From: Oryzicola mucosus
GTDB lineage: Bacteria; Pseudomonadota; Alphaproteobacteria; Rhizobiales; Rhizobiaceae
Assembly (NCBI RefSeq): GCF_014534685.1
Contig: NZ_JACVVX010000006.1
Location: 62,001-126,000 of the forward strand
Direction: 5' to 3'
DNA length: 64,000 nt
Translations under genes and position numbers: made by a program
Notes under the pieces: generated by a model
What the model saw: only the letters and a program-made list of their open reading frames with translations
What the model was told of the DNA's origin: nothing
The model's database searches: none
In this document: positions 9,583-18,791 of the stretch, piece by piece
Layout: every line of letters starts with the position of its first letter
How positions within the stretch are numbered: position 1 is the first letter of the stretch

Positions 9583-12366
9583 TTATTCCGCCCCGCGCAC
9601 GCGATCGAGCGCCAGCGACAGCTTCTCCTGCGCAGCACGATATTCTTCGAGTTTCTCCCGCTCCGCCGCCACGACATCCTCAGGTGCGTTGGCGACGAAC
9701 TTCTCGTTGGAAAGCTTCTTGTGAAGCCGCGCAATCTCGTCGGTGGTCTTGGCGAGTTCGCGCTGCAGGCGCGCTGCTTCTGCCGTCAAATCGATGACGT
9801 CGCCCAGCGGCAAGCAGGCGACAGCCTCACCAGCCACGATCTGAGCGGCCGCCTTCGGCGCCAGAGGCGCGTGGCTGATGTCACCGATGCGCGCCAGCCG
9901 CTTGATAGCTGTTTCGTGCCGCGTCAGACGCTGTCGGGTCAGGTCGTTTGCGCCGACAAAAACCAGTGGGGCGATTGCAGCTACGGGAACATTCATCTCC
10001 GAGCGCACGGAGCGGATGCCTGTGACCAGGTCGACCAGCCAGTTGACGTCAGCCGCCGCCTCGGCATCTTCGAAGTCCGGCGCAGGCCATGCCGCATGGC
10101 ACAGCAGCGATTCCCGCGTCCTGCCCTCGCCCGCCGTCTGCGCCCACAACTCCTCGGTCATGAACGGCATCATCGGATGCAGCAGCTTGTAGATCTCGTC
10201 CAGAACGAAGGCTGCGACGGCACGGCTTTCAGCCTTTGCAGCCTCATCCTCGCCCATGAAGATGGGTTTCAGAAGTTCCAGGTACCAATCGCAGAAGAGG
10301 TTCCAAACAAAACGATAGGCCGACCCGGCTGCCTCGTTGAACCGATAGGTCTCGATCGATGTGGTGATCTCGCGCGCCGCACGCGTCAGCTCGGTCAGAA
10401 TCCAGCGGTTGACCGGCAGCTTAGCGTCGTTGAGCCAGAAACTATCGTCGCGTGACACGCCGTTCATCTCAGCAAAGCGCGTCGCATTCCACAGCTTGGT
10501 GCCGAAATTGCGGTATCCGGCAATGCGCGACGGGTCGAGCTTCACGTCGCGGCCTTGCGCCGCCATAATCGTCAGCGTGAAGCGCAGCGCGTCCGCACCA
10601 TATTCGTCGATCAGATCGAGCGGATCGATGACGTTGCCCTTAGACTTCGACATCTTCTGCCCGTTCTTGTCGCGCACCAAGGCGTGGACATAAACGGTGT
10701 GAAACGGCTCCTCATGCATGAAATGCAGGCCCATCATCATCATCCGGGCGACCCAGAAGAAGATGATATCGAAACCGGTGACCAGAACGTCGGTTTGGTA
10801 GTAGGTCTTCAGCTCCGGCGTGTGGTCCGGCCAGCCCAGCGTTGAAAATGGCCACAGCGCTGACGAAAACCACGTGTCGAGCACGTCCTCGTCACGGGTC
10901 AGGATTTCTCCAGGCTGGAAATTTTCGAGCTTTTCTTCGACCCAGGCCTTCCAGACGCCCTCATGCGAAAGATAATGCTGGATGGCGGTCTCAAGCGCCG
11001 CTTCCTCGTCTTTTTCGACAAAAATCGCGCCGTCCGGCCCGTACCAGGCCGGAATCTGATGGCCCCACCAAAGCTGGCGCGAAATGCACCAGGGCTGGAT
11101 GTTCTCCATCCAGTCGAAATAGGTTTTTTCCCAGTTCTTGGGAACGAAGTTGGTGCGACCTTCGCGGACGGACGCCATCGCCGGCTTGGCGAGTTCGGCC
11201 GCGTTGACATACCACTGGTCGGTCAGGAACGGCTCGATGGGCACGCCGCCGCGGTCGCCATGTGGAACCATGTGCCGGTGTGGCTCGATCTTGGCGAGGA
11301 AACCACCCTCATCCATCAGCGCAACGATCTTTTCGCGAGCGGCGAAGCGATCGAGCCCTTCGAATTCGGCCCAGAGCGCGCGCTGTTCGGGAGATGGCTC
11401 AAGGCCGGCCAGGAAGTCCTCGTTTTCATTGAGCGTTATGGCTGCGGCCACTGTCAGGATATTGATCGCGGGAAGCTTGTGGCGGCGGCCGACCTCGAAA
11501 TCGTTGAAGTCATGTGCCGGCGTGATCTTGACCGCGCCGGTGCCCTTTTCCGGATCGGAATATTCATCGGCAACGACGCGAATCTTGCGACCGACGATCG
11601 GCAGCACGACATGCTTGCCGACGAGATGCGTGTAGCGCTCATCTTCGGGATGAACGGCAACGCCGGTATCCCCGAGCATCGTTTCAGGACGCGTGGTGGC
11701 GACGGTGATGTAGGTGTCCGGGTTTTCCGGGTCGAAGGTCATGCCCTCGATCGGATAGCGGAAGTGCCAGAGGTTGCCATTAACCTCGTGCTGTTCGACC
11801 TCAAGGTCAGAAATGGCGGTTAGAAGTTTGGGGTCCCAGTTGACGAGTCGCTTGTCCTTGTAGATCAGACCCTGCTTGTAGAGCGTGACGAAGACTTCAA
11901 GCACAGCCTTGGACAGACCTTCATCCATGGTGAAGCGCTCGCGGCTCCAATCGCAGGAGGCCCCGAGGCGCTTGAGCTGGTTGAAGATCAGCCCGCCCGA
12001 CTCCGCCTTCCACTCCCAGACCTTGTCGACAAAATCCTCGCGCGTCAGATCGCGGCGATGGATCTGCCTTTCCATCAACTTGCGTTCAACCACCATCTGT
12101 GTCGCGATGCCGGCATGGTCCATACCCGGTTGCCACAACACATTCTTTCCGCGCATGCGTTCGAAGCGGACCATGATGTCCTGCAACGTGTTGTTGAGCG
12201 CATGGCCCATATGCAGCGAGCCCGTGACGTTGGGCGGCGGAATCATGATGGTGAAAGCTTCGGCGTCCGGCTCGGAACCTGCGCCCGCACGAAACGCGTT
12301 CGCGTCTTCCCAGGTCTTGGCGATCCTGGGTTCGATGGTTGAGGAATCATATGTCTTATCGAGCAT
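9583..12366 (-). CDS. valS: Valyl-tRNA synthetase
   Basis: Class Ia aminoacyl-tRNA synthetase of 927 residues. The HIGH motif is in PPPNVTGSLHMGHALNN and the KMSKS loop in GQKMSKSKGNVIDP. A full editing (CP1) domain and the C-terminal coiled coil typical of ValS (LTAEAARLQRELAKTTDEIARLHKKL) are present. The start MLDKTYDSSTIEP matches the conserved beginning of alphaproteobacterial ValS; a TTG 19 codons upstream is open but less likely. The Shine-Dalgarno is weak at either start. It lies downstream of popZ, separated by a terminator, and ends at an inverted repeat. Confidence 0.96.
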   Translation of the reverse strand: MLDKTYDSSTIEPRIAKTWEDANAFRAGAGSEPDAEAFTIMIPPPNVTGSLHMGHALNNTLQDIMVRFERMRGKNVLWQPGMDHAGIATQMVVERKLMERQIHRRDLTREDFVDKVWEWKAESGGLIFNQLKRLGASCDWSRERFTMDEGLSKAVLEVFVTLYKQGLIYKDKRLVNWDPKLLTAISDLEVEQHEVNGNLWHFRYPIEGMTFDPENPDTYITVATTRPETMLGDTGVAVHPEDERYTHLVGKHVVLPIVGRKIRVVADEYSDPEKGTGAVKITPAHDFNDFEVGRRHKLPAINILTVAAAITLNENEDFLAGLEPSPEQRALWAEFEGLDRFAAREKIVALMDEGGFLAKIEPHRHMVPHGDRGGVPIEPFLTDQWYVNAAELAKPAMASVREGRTNFVPKNWEKTYFDWMENIQPWCISRQLWWGHQIPAWYGPDGAIFVEKDEEAALETAIQHYLSHEGVWKAWVEEKLENFQPGEILTRDEDVLDTWFSSALWPFSTLGWPDHTPELKTYYQTDVLVTGFDIIFFWVARMMMMGLHFMHEEPFHTVYVHALVRDKNGQKMSKSKGNVIDPLDLIDEYGADALRFTLTIMAAQGRDVKLDPSRIAGYRNFGTKLWNATRFAEMNGVSRDDSFWLNDAKLPVNRWILTELTRAAREITTSIETYRFNEAAGSAYRFVWNLFCDWYLELLKPIFMGEDEAAKAESRAVAAFVLDEIYKLLHPMMPFMTEELWAQTAGEGRTRESLLCHAAWPAPDFEDAEAAADVNWLVDLVTGIRSVRSEMNVPVAAIAPLVFVGANDLTRQRLTRHETAIKRLARIGDISHAPLAPKAAAQIVAGEAVACLPLGDVIDLTAEAARLQRELAKTTDEIARLHKKLSNEKFVANAPEDVVAAEREKLEEYRAAQEKLSLALDRVRGAE

Positions 12367-12461
12367 CGGATTGGGTCCGCCATGTCCGGAAAAAATGTCG
12401 TCTGGTGTAAATCGGAAGGGCAAAGCCGAGTCAACTGCCGCTCACTTCTGCCCAGGAAACG

Positions 12462-12486
12462 AAAAAGCCGCCCGAAGGCGGCGTTT
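12462..12486 (-). terminator. Rho-independent terminator after popZ
   Basis: The stem GCCGCC/GGCGGC has a CGAA tetraloop and is followed on the minus strand by a T-run (A-run on plus). It lies 23 bp downstream of the popZ stop and before valS. Confidence 0.8.
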
Positions 12487-12509
12487 CGAAGGCAAGCCTA
12501 TGGGCGAAC

Positions 12510-13301
12510 TCAGCCCCCGCGCACCACGCGCTCGATCTCTTCACGCACGAGCTTTTCAACCAGCGGCGGGAGCTTTTTGTCGAGCCACTCCTGAAGCATC
12601 GGCCGCAGCATCTCCTGAGCAATGTCATCGACACTACGGCGCGGACGGGCGGCTACCATTTCTGAAAGCTCTCCGAACGCCGCGGCGATGTTATGTCCAG
12701 CATGTTCGGAAAGTATCGCGGGCCGCACATTTGGGCTGCCGACGGATTCGGCAATCGGGGCAGTTCCCGTCGTTGGGTTGGTATCGGTAATCTCGGTGGC
12801 CTCCTCTTCGATGGACGCAGTGTCGCTTAGCTCGGCCGCTTCGAAAACAGAGCCTTGGGGCGCTTCTGTTCCCGGCTCTATCTCTTGCGACTTGTATGAA
12901 GTCACTTCTTCTTCGGCTGCCGTCACAAAACCAGCGACCGAATCCGCAGTCTCGGACTGCTCGCTATGTGCTTCGACCATTGCGTCACTGGGCGCTCCGG
13001 TCACAGCCTCCTCGCGAGCCCAGGCTTCAACCCTACCCACCTCTTCGGAAGAGGCATCAAAAGCCATCCTATCGTTAGAGTTATCCAGAGAAACGGCGCC
13101 GGGCAACGCGGCATCAAAACCGCCACGCAGCTCCGCCCGGAAAGCGGCCTCCTCGCGGTCCTGGTTCGCCGGAGGGGGGATGATGGCCTGCTCTTCGGCG
13201 CTGGGCTTACGTCCGCTGTCATTATCCTCGATGATTCTGCGGATAGACGCGAGAATCTCCTCCATCGAGGGTTCACGCTGAACAATGCTTGCTTGGGCCA
13301 T
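12510..13301 (-). CDS. popZ: PopZ-like polar organizing protein (DUF2497)
   Basis: This 263-residue protein has the PopZ layout. A conserved N-terminal helix (REPSMEEILASIRRIIEDND) is followed by a long acidic, Glu/Ala/Ser-rich linker of about 170 residues and a conserved C-terminal oligomerisation region (SVDDIAQEMLRPMLQEWLD, LPPLVEKLVREEIERV). In related bacteria PopZ builds a polar hub that anchors centromere and signalling proteins; that role is inferred by family. A TTG four codons upstream is also open, but the ATG giving MAQASIV fits the family. The order popZ-valS is common in rhizobia. A terminator separates it from valS. Confidence 0.88.
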   Translation of the reverse strand: MAQASIVQREPSMEEILASIRRIIEDNDSGRKPSAEEQAIIPPPANQDREEAAFRAELRGGFDAALPGAVSLDNSNDRMAFDASSEEVGRVEAWAREEAVTGAPSDAMVEAHSEQSETADSVAGFVTAAEEEVTSYKSQEIEPGTEAPQGSVFEAAELSDTASIEEEATEITDTNPTTGTAPIAESVGSPNVRPAILSEHAGHNIAAAFGELSEMVAARPRRSVDDIAQEMLRPMLQEWLDKKLPPLVEKLVREEIERVVRGG

Positions 13302-13453
13302 GGTTACGATCAATGCCTTTGCGGGTCCAATCCGGCGAACGGCGCGGGACTTGGCTACGAATCACATTTCCGAGCGTAACCCACCGGAAGGTTTGAGAGA
13401 ATCCCCCATTCCAGAAGCCCTGATGTTTCAACAGGATAAACGCCTATGGAATC

Positions 13454-13489
13454 AAAAGCCGCGCGGCCCATTTCGGGACGCGCGGCTTT
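13454..13489. terminator. Terminator after tolC
   Basis: AAAGCCGCGC pairs with GCGCGGCTTT around a 15-base loop, 18 bp after the tolC stop. A/T flanks on both sides allow function in either direction, with the minus-strand gene being the obvious client. Confidence 0.72.
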
Positions 13490-13506
13490 GATGAGACAGC
13501 TTGTGC

Positions 13507-14889
13507 CTAGCGCCCGTCCGGCGTGCGCAAGCCGATCCACTTGTCCTTGACTGCGTTGTAGTGCTCTTTCGGCTCGTATTTTGCGACCTGAAGGCCGAGG
13601 CGCTCCACGCTGAGTTCACCGATGGCCGAAAGGATCGCATAGCTGGCAACGACGACCGTGCGCTCCGCATCGGCAAGGTTGATCTGGGCGCTGATGACGT
13701 CAGCCTGGGCGTTGAGAACGTCCAGCGTGGTGCGCTGACCGACATTGCGCTCTTCGATGACGCCGTTCAGCGCGAGCCGTGCTGCGCTAACCAGTTCGCG
13801 GTTGGCAACAACGGTTTCCTGTGCCGCACTATACTGCGTCCAGGCAGACGAGATCGCCTGACGTACCGAATCGCGGCTGACGTCGACCTCAATGCGTGCC
13901 TGACCCAGCGATTCTTTGTTCTGGCGGATCGTGGCGGAGGTGCGCCCTCCGGAATAGATCGGGATGGACAGCGTCGCACCGATGGTGGCGGAAGTGGAAT
14001 AGCCGTCATTCGCACCGCTACCTGCGCCTTGGGTGTTGCGGTAGTTGCGGCTGACTCCCGCGGACGCCGAAAGCTGGGGGAGCAACGCACCTTCAGACGA
14101 CTTCACGACGAAAGAAGCCGCATCCACCAAATCCTGTGTGGCAAGGATAGCGGGATGTTGCTGCGCCGCCATGGCGATTGCCCCATCGAGACTGCGTGGC
14201 AGCAGCTTCGCCAGCGGCGCAGCACCGCTTAACTTGCCGGGATCTTCGCCGACGATCTGGCGATAGGTCGCAGCGCTCGTCAGCGCTTGCGCGCGCGCGG
14301 CGGCTACATTTGCTACAGCTGCGGAACGGCTTGCATCGGCCTGCGCAACGTCTGTTCGGGTGCCTTCCCCGACCTCGAAGCGCGAGCGCGCCGCCCGCAC
14401 CTGCTCAGTCAGGAATTGCAGGTTCTGCTCCGTCAGAGTCGCAATCTGGCGGTCGCGGATGACATCCATGTAGGCGGAGGCGGCGTTGAAGAGAATATTC
14501 TGCTCGGTGTTTCGCAGGCTCTGGTTGGAAGCGCGTACGCGCGACTCCGCCGCTGCGACATTATTCTTGGTCTGGAAGCCGTCAAACAGAGATTGCTGGA
14601 TCTGAACGCCGAACGCTCCCGTGGTGAGTTGCGTGCTCGCGTTGGTGCTGGAGGTGTCGGTATAATCGACGCTTGCCGAACCGGCGATGGTCGGACGCCA
14701 GCCAGACTTGGCAATGGCCACGCTTTCATCGGTGACGCGTACGCCGGCACGCGCCGAGTTCAGCTGCGAGTTGTTTTGATATGCTTTTGCCAACGCTCCC
14801 GAAATGGTCTCGGCGTTGACGGAAATTGGCGCGGCGGCAACTGAAGACAGGAAAATGGCAGCAAAAATTGCTTTTCGAACAACGGACAC
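13507..14889 (-). CDS. tolC: TolC family outer-membrane efflux protein
   Basis: Outer-membrane efflux protein of about 460 residues with a Sec signal peptide ending near VNA. Two homologous OEP halves are visible: the first with SGALAKAYQNNSQLNSARAG and the alpha-helical stretch NTEQNILFNAASAYMDVIRDR, the second with SVRQAISSAWTQYSAAQETV. It forms the trimeric exit duct for type I secretion and tripartite pumps. Start choice: the GTG at 14889 has GAGGG at 8-base spacing, while a second GTG three codons upstream (14898) is too close to it. It lies downstream of the pcm-like gene (156-bp gap), an arrangement conserved in rhizobia. Confidence 0.93.
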   Translation of the reverse strand: MSVVRKAIFAAIFLSSVAAAPISVNAETISGALAKAYQNNSQLNSARAGVRVTDESVAIAKSGWRPTIAGSASVDYTDTSSTNASTQLTTGAFGVQIQQSLFDGFQTKNNVAAAESRVRASNQSLRNTEQNILFNAASAYMDVIRDRQIATLTEQNLQFLTEQVRAARSRFEVGEGTRTDVAQADASRSAAVANVAAARAQALTSAATYRQIVGEDPGKLSGAAPLAKLLPRSLDGAIAMAAQQHPAILATQDLVDAASFVVKSSEGALLPQLSASAGVSRNYRNTQGAGSGANDGYSTSATIGATLSIPIYSGGRTSATIRQNKESLGQARIEVDVSRDSVRQAISSAWTQYSAAQETVVANRELVSAARLALNGVIEERNVGQRTTLDVLNAQADVISAQINLADAERTVVVASYAILSAIGELSVERLGLQVAKYEPKEHYNAVKDKWIGLRTPDGR

Positions 14890-15045
14890 GAAAATCACCC
14901 TCGGTTAATGCTGACGGCCATAAAATGAGACCGACCAATTCGCATTGCCGTTCGATGTCCGCCTGGGAGAAGCGTACAGAGAATCGGAAATACCAAAGCA
15001 TTAACAATTCATCACGGCACCAGAAGTGCCGCAAGAAAAATACTG

Positions 15046-15717
15046 TTAGAAGTGAAATTCCGGCGCGCGTTCGAAGCCCGGGAGTGGCTTAATTGCCGCA
15101 TTAAAGCCACGTCGTGCGGTAACGACGTCTCCGGACTTGACATAAAGCCTGGCGATACCAGCGTTGCCCTGCCCTTCCACCGCGACAAGACGGCCGCCGT
15201 CGCGCAACTGGCCAAGCAATGCGGCGGGTACCTGACCCACGCTGCCCTCCAGGAAAATGACGTCGTAAGGACCTTGCTTGGCGTAACCGGCATTCAGGTC
15301 TCCCTGAACGACGGCAACATTGTCATAGCCAAGAGCGGCGAGCTTGGCCGCGGCCTTCTCGGCAAGGACGGGATCGCTTTCCAGAGCCACGACAGAACTT
15401 GCGAAACGGGAAAACACCGCCGACGAGTAGCCGGTGCCGCAACCGACATCGAGAATGAAGTCGTTTGGGCCGATTTCGGCGAGTTGGACCAGCTTGGCGA
15501 AGGGCGACGCCTCCATAAGGTAGCGCGGCTGCTCACCGCCGGCTACAAGATAACGCAAGTCCTCATCGATATAGGCGAGCTGCCGCTGAGCCGGCTCGAC
15601 GAACTCCTCGCGCGGCACCGTCAGCAAAGCGTCGAGGAGTTTCAGATTGGTGACATCGGTCGTGCGGACCTGACCATCGACCATCTTCACGCGCAATGCG
15701 GAGAAATCTATGTCCAT
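15046..15717 (-). CDS. Protein-L-isoaspartate O-methyltransferase family protein
   Basis: SAM-dependent methyltransferase of 223 residues with a PCMT-type fold. The SAM-binding motif I is FILDVGCGTGYSSAVFSR and the following acidic strand is VVALESDP. The N-terminal substrate region (RVKMVDGQVRTTDV) lacks the classic catalytic loop of enzymes that repair isoaspartate, so the repair function is uncertain. Alphaproteobacteria commonly carry this divergent paralog beside tolC. ATG giving MDIDFSALR was chosen over an upstream in-frame codon that adds an Arg-rich leader. Confidence 0.8.
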   Translation of the reverse strand: MDIDFSALRVKMVDGQVRTTDVTNLKLLDALLTVPREEFVEPAQRQLAYIDEDLRYLVAGGEQPRYLMEASPFAKLVQLAEIGPNDFILDVGCGTGYSSAVFSRFASSVVALESDPVLAEKAAAKLAALGYDNVAVVQGDLNAGYAKQGPYDVIFLEGSVGQVPAALLGQLRDGGRLVAVEGQGNAGIARLYVKSGDVVTARRGFNAAIKPLPGFERAPEFHF

Positions 15718-15803
15718 GCAAGAACCCGACCTTCTTTCGCGCCACCAGCGCACTGATGGTTCGTCCTAGAACCAAGCCCACCGAACATATCAGTTCCCGG
15801 AGC

Positions 15804-15877
15804 TGGAGGCCTCACCCGGAATCGAACCGGGGTGCAAGGATTTGCAGTCCTCTGCGTAACCACTCCGCCATGAGGCC
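15804..15877 (-). tRNA. tRNA-Cys (GCA anticodon)
   Basis: A cloverleaf can be drawn on the minus strand. The acceptor stem GGCCTCA/TGAGGCC is perfect, the anticodon loop ACTGCAAAT carries GCA, and the T-arm has GGTTCGATTCC. The CCA end is encoded. Length is 74 nt. Confidence 0.95.
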
Positions 15878-16010
15878 TCGCCGCTCGGGCGTTCTACAGG
15901 CGCTTCAATAGGTTGCCCAGATTTGGGCGTCAAGCGGGCTTGTCCCTTTCGTCGCAAAATCCTCTGCGGCCTTCAGCCACTGCCTTTGAAGAGCCTCTAA
16001 AGGCCCGACC

Positions 16011-16289
16011 CTATTCCGAGGGCCGTTTCCGCCGTGCCCACCAGACGGCCGTACGGCGGCGATAACGCCGGATCATTGCGAACTCGTAAGACAAAACCAG
16101 TACCCCCACCGGAATCATCCAGAAGCCGAGAATCGGCAGGAAGCCAAAGAACCCGCAGAAAATCAGTAGCACGCCGATTGCGATCCGAAGGCCGCGCGAC
16201 TGAGGCATGGCGATTTCACGTCCGAAAATGCGAATGCGGCGCGGTGGAGCGTCCCGAAGCGAGTCGCCTGTTTCTCGTCTGTCGTCCAT
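16011..16289 (-). CDS. Small membrane protein of unknown function
   Basis: The 92-residue protein has an Arg-rich cytoplasmic N-terminus (about 30 residues). Two closely spaced hydrophobic segments follow, GLRIAIGVLLIFCGFFGFLPI and GFWMIPVGVLVLSYEFAMI, and then a strongly basic tail (RRYRRRTAVWWARRKRPSE). The hairpin-like pair of helices around a Pro/Gly turn recalls the PGPGW family of putative membrane proteins, but the signature is not clear. It sits between tRNA-Cys and tRNA-Asn, and no function can be assigned. Confidence 0.7.
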   Translation of the reverse strand: MDDRRETGDSLRDAPPRRIRIFGREIAMPQSRGLRIAIGVLLIFCGFFGFLPILGFWMIPVGVLVLSYEFAMIRRYRRRTAVWWARRKRPSE

Positions 16290-16475
16290 TTCACCATTCC
16301 ATGCCGTAAACTCCGGCGTGCGTTGACATCCGCTTGCAGCGAATGGCCGATATGAGTGCGGTATTTGGTGATTGCCACCACCCCATTCAAAATTTCCCGA
16401 GAAAAAAGCAGAATGGTTCTTTGCAAAGCTGAAAAGTGTTTGCTATAGGCAGCCTCACTTCTGCGGCGCAGATGT

Positions 16476-16550
16476 TCCCTGGTAGCTCAGCGGTAGAGCA
16501 TTCGACTGTTAATCGACAGGTCGCCGGTTCGAATCCGGCCCGGGGAGCCA
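16476..16550 (+). tRNA. tRNA-Asn (GTT anticodon)
   Basis: Acceptor stem TCCCTGG/CCGGGGA with one T-G pair, D-arm GCTCAGCGGTAGAGC, anticodon loop ACTGTTAAT with GTT, T-arm GGTTCGAATCC, and encoded CCA. Length is 75 nt. Confidence 0.97.
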
Positions 16551-16695
16551 CTTCTTCTGAAGTTGGCTATTCAGAGTAAAAGCTCGCCACACCCAACGAC
16601 ATTGTTGCTCTATCGTCTCGTGACGTCCTCGCCCCGCGCGGCGCAACCTTTTCCCAAATCAGGCGTTGGTGGCGGGAATTACAAGGAGCGCTTCG

Positions 16696-17070
16696 ATGGA
16701 CGACATTCACGCAAATTCGGATAATCAGGCCAACGCGGATAATGACGGCCGCAAGGATCTCGAAAAGCAAATCGCCGATCTCAAAAACGACATAGCCAAT
16801 ATAACCAAAACCCTATCTGAGCGCAGCGAGCAGACGTATCAAGATCTACGCGCCAAGGGCGGCGAAGCCTATAACCGCGCAGCCGACACGGCCCGAAACG
16901 CGACGCATCAGGTTAGAGCCCAGGCTCATGCTGTCTCCGATGCCATTAAAGAGAACCCAGGTACCGCTGCGACAGTTCTGTCCTCCGCCGGTCTCATCGG
17001 CTTCCTGATTGGAATTACGGTCGGTCAGGCAATTGCAAATAGCCATAACGAGTCCCGTCGCTGGTGGTGA
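16696..17070 (+). CDS. DUF883 (ElaB/YqjD-type) membrane-anchored protein
   Basis: The 124-residue protein has the DUF883 plan. A polar, helical N-terminal region (DLEKQIADLKNDIANITKTLSERSEQ) likely forms a coiled coil, an amphipathic stretch rich in Ala and Arg follows, and a C-terminal hydrophobic segment (AATVLSSAGLIGFLIGITVGQAI) ends in the basic tail ESRRWW. E. coli relatives ElaB and YqjD are tail-anchored and bind ribosomes in stationary phase; whether this one does is unknown. The start follows AAGGAGCG at good spacing; a longer in-frame start ten codons earlier lacks a ribosome-binding site. Confidence 0.85.
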   Translation: MDDIHANSDNQANADNDGRKDLEKQIADLKNDIANITKTLSERSEQTYQDLRAKGGEAYNRAADTARNATHQVRAQAHAVSDAIKENPGTAATVLSSAGLIGFLIGITVGQAIANSHNESRRWW

Positions 17071-17374
17071 ATTCCTCTGAGCTTCGGCATCCTTGAAGGT
17101 GTCAGAATCAGATTGCGTAGACAGGCAGGGCTCGGTTTCTGCCTGTTTTTCGTTGGCGTGCCTTCACCCATGCTCAGATGACGCAGGGCATTGGATACTG
17201 GTAGCCCCCCTACGGTGAGCTTTGAAACACAGCGCCTTTGCGACCGTGGTACTGCCTGAATTGAGATATCCATGAGAAACGAACCGCAAAAATCGCCGAT
17301 GATCGGTTTTTGTTTCGGCTTTCGGTTTTTGCCCTTGCGCCGCAAACCCCGAATATATATGCCTCGCCTCGGTC
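17071..17374. other. Non-coding gap before tRNA-Pro
   Basis: A gap of about 300 bp. It holds the terminator of the DUF883 gene near its left end. The remainder shows no credible gene; the reading frames here run antisense through the tRNA. Confidence 0.4.
17121..17150 (+). terminator. Rho-independent terminator of the DUF883 gene
   Basis: ACAGGCAG pairs with CTGCCTGT around a 10-base loop and is followed directly by a run of five T. It lies 50 bp after the stop codon. Confidence 0.85.
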
Positions 17375-17451
<77 letters not shown>

Positions 17452-17684
17452 ATTTTTTAGGACTTGATCGGGAAGTCCAATGGCACTGGGGTTACGCGTC
17501 GACCGAAGGCGCGGCGTGACCCGCAGCGCGAGTCCATCCAAAATTCCGATTAGGCATCAGGCACTGGGGCAGTTGCAGCGCTGAGGTCGCCGAGCACAAG
17601 GCGCTTGATGCCGAAAATCAAGCATTTTCAGTAGCTGGCTGACGAACAGCGACCGCGCGTGACGAGAGTTGCCGACTATAGCGG

Positions 17685-18224
17685 TTAGCGAACCTGATCG
17701 AGCAGCCGCTTGCATTCCAGGAGGTCAAACAACGCCTCCTGCAGCAAGGCGCGGTTGTCGCGAGAGAGCTTGCCCGCGTCCGCCTGTACTGGGCCGTCCT
17801 CCTCGCCACGGCCGAGACCGAAGAAGCGCCGGCTTGGTTTCGCTTTAGGCTCCCCGACCAGCATCTCCTCTTCCAGCGTGCGCGGCTGTGCAGCGGAGGT
17901 CATCGGCGCTTCGGCCTGCTTGCGCTGGGCGATTGCTTCTACGGCGTGAACGTCGCCATTGCCCAGGGCGACCAGGAACTGGTTGCCATTCTCGCGCAGC
18001 AGTTTCTGCACGCCCTTTATGGTGTAGCCCTGTTCATACAGCATGTGGCGGATGCCTTTGATCAGATCGACATCCTGCGGCCGGTAGTAACGGCGACCGC
18101 CACCCCGTTTCATCGGCTTGATCTGGGTGAAGCGGGTTTCCCAGAAACGAAGGACGTGCTGAGGAAGGTCGAGGTCTTCCGCGACCTCGCTGATAGTGCG
18201 GAAGGCGTCCGGGCTCTTGTCCAT
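17685..18224 (-). CDS. MerR-family transcriptional regulator
   Basis: Protein of 179 residues with an N-terminal MerR winged-helix domain ([52 protein letters not shown]). A variable linker follows, then a C-terminal helix likely used for dimerisation ([22 protein letters not shown]). No effector-binding Cys cluster is seen, so it is not a metal sensor of the classical type. Position downstream of fabH and ihfA on the same strand is conserved in rhizobia, but its target is not known. The ATG at 18224 behind GCGAGG is preferred to a GTG three codons upstream. Confidence 0.88.
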   Translation of the reverse strand: MDKSPDAFRTISEVAEDLDLPQHVLRFWETRFTQIKPMKRGGGRRYYRPQDVDLIKGIRHMLYEQGYTIKGVQKLLRENGNQFLVALGNGDVHAVEAIAQRKQAEAPMTSAAQPRTLEEEMLVGEPKAKPSRRFFGLGRGEEDGPVQADAGKLSRDNRALLQEALFDLLECKRLLDQVR

Positions 18225-18348
18225 TGTCGCCACATCCTCGCAAACGATTCGCGATTCATTTCAGCGGTTTGGACAGCAACATTCAAGCCCGGTGACAATC
18301 GGCGGTTCAACAATCAACCGCTTATTGCAGAAAGCCGCCAGCGGCACT

Positions 18349-18672
18349 CTATTTCGCGGATTTGGACTTGCCGGTTCGATGGGAGCGGAGGATGCGGTTC
18401 TTGAGCACGTTGGACGCCTTGAAGGTCATCACACGACGCGGCAGGATCGGCACTTCTTCGCCGGTTTTGGGATTGCGCCCGACACGCTCGTTCTTGCTGC
18501 GAACGTGGAATGTCGCGAAAGACGAGAGTTTCACCGTCTCCCCACGAACGATTGCCTCGCAGATCTCATCGAGCACGGATTCCACCAACTGGGCGGATTC
18601 CGTCCGCGACAGACCCACCTTCCGGTAGACTGCCTCGGCAAGATCGGCACGCGTGAGTGTCTTGCCCCCCAT
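18349..18672 (-). CDS. ihfA: Integration host factor subunit alpha
   Basis: DNA-bending HU/IHF-family protein of 107 residues. The N-terminal dimerisation helices ([27 protein letters not shown]) are followed by the DNA-intercalating arm with [12 protein letters not shown] and the conserved terminus [16 protein letters not shown]. It pairs with IhfB, encoded elsewhere. The family start MGGKTLTR was chosen although the frame is open for another 25 codons upstream. It lies between fabH and the merR gene on the same strand. Confidence 0.95.
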   Translation of the reverse strand: MGGKTLTRADLAEAVYRKVGLSRTESAQLVESVLDEICEAIVRGETVKLSSFATFHVRSKNERVGRNPKTGEEVPILPRRVMTFKASNVLKNRILRSHRTGKSKSAK

Positions 18673-18791
18673 CGGCGGTTCCAATCCCTTAAAAATCATA
18701 CGAAAACAATTGTCGGGCACGTTAAGTAATTGATCCGTCAAGGTCAAGAACCCTGACGGAGCTGAACACGTTACCGAAAGTCAGGCGGGAA

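Noticed and set aside
15696-15911. Plus-strand frame with HPESNRGARICSPLRNHSAMRPR
   Set aside because: It reads through the complement of tRNA-Cys; not a protein.
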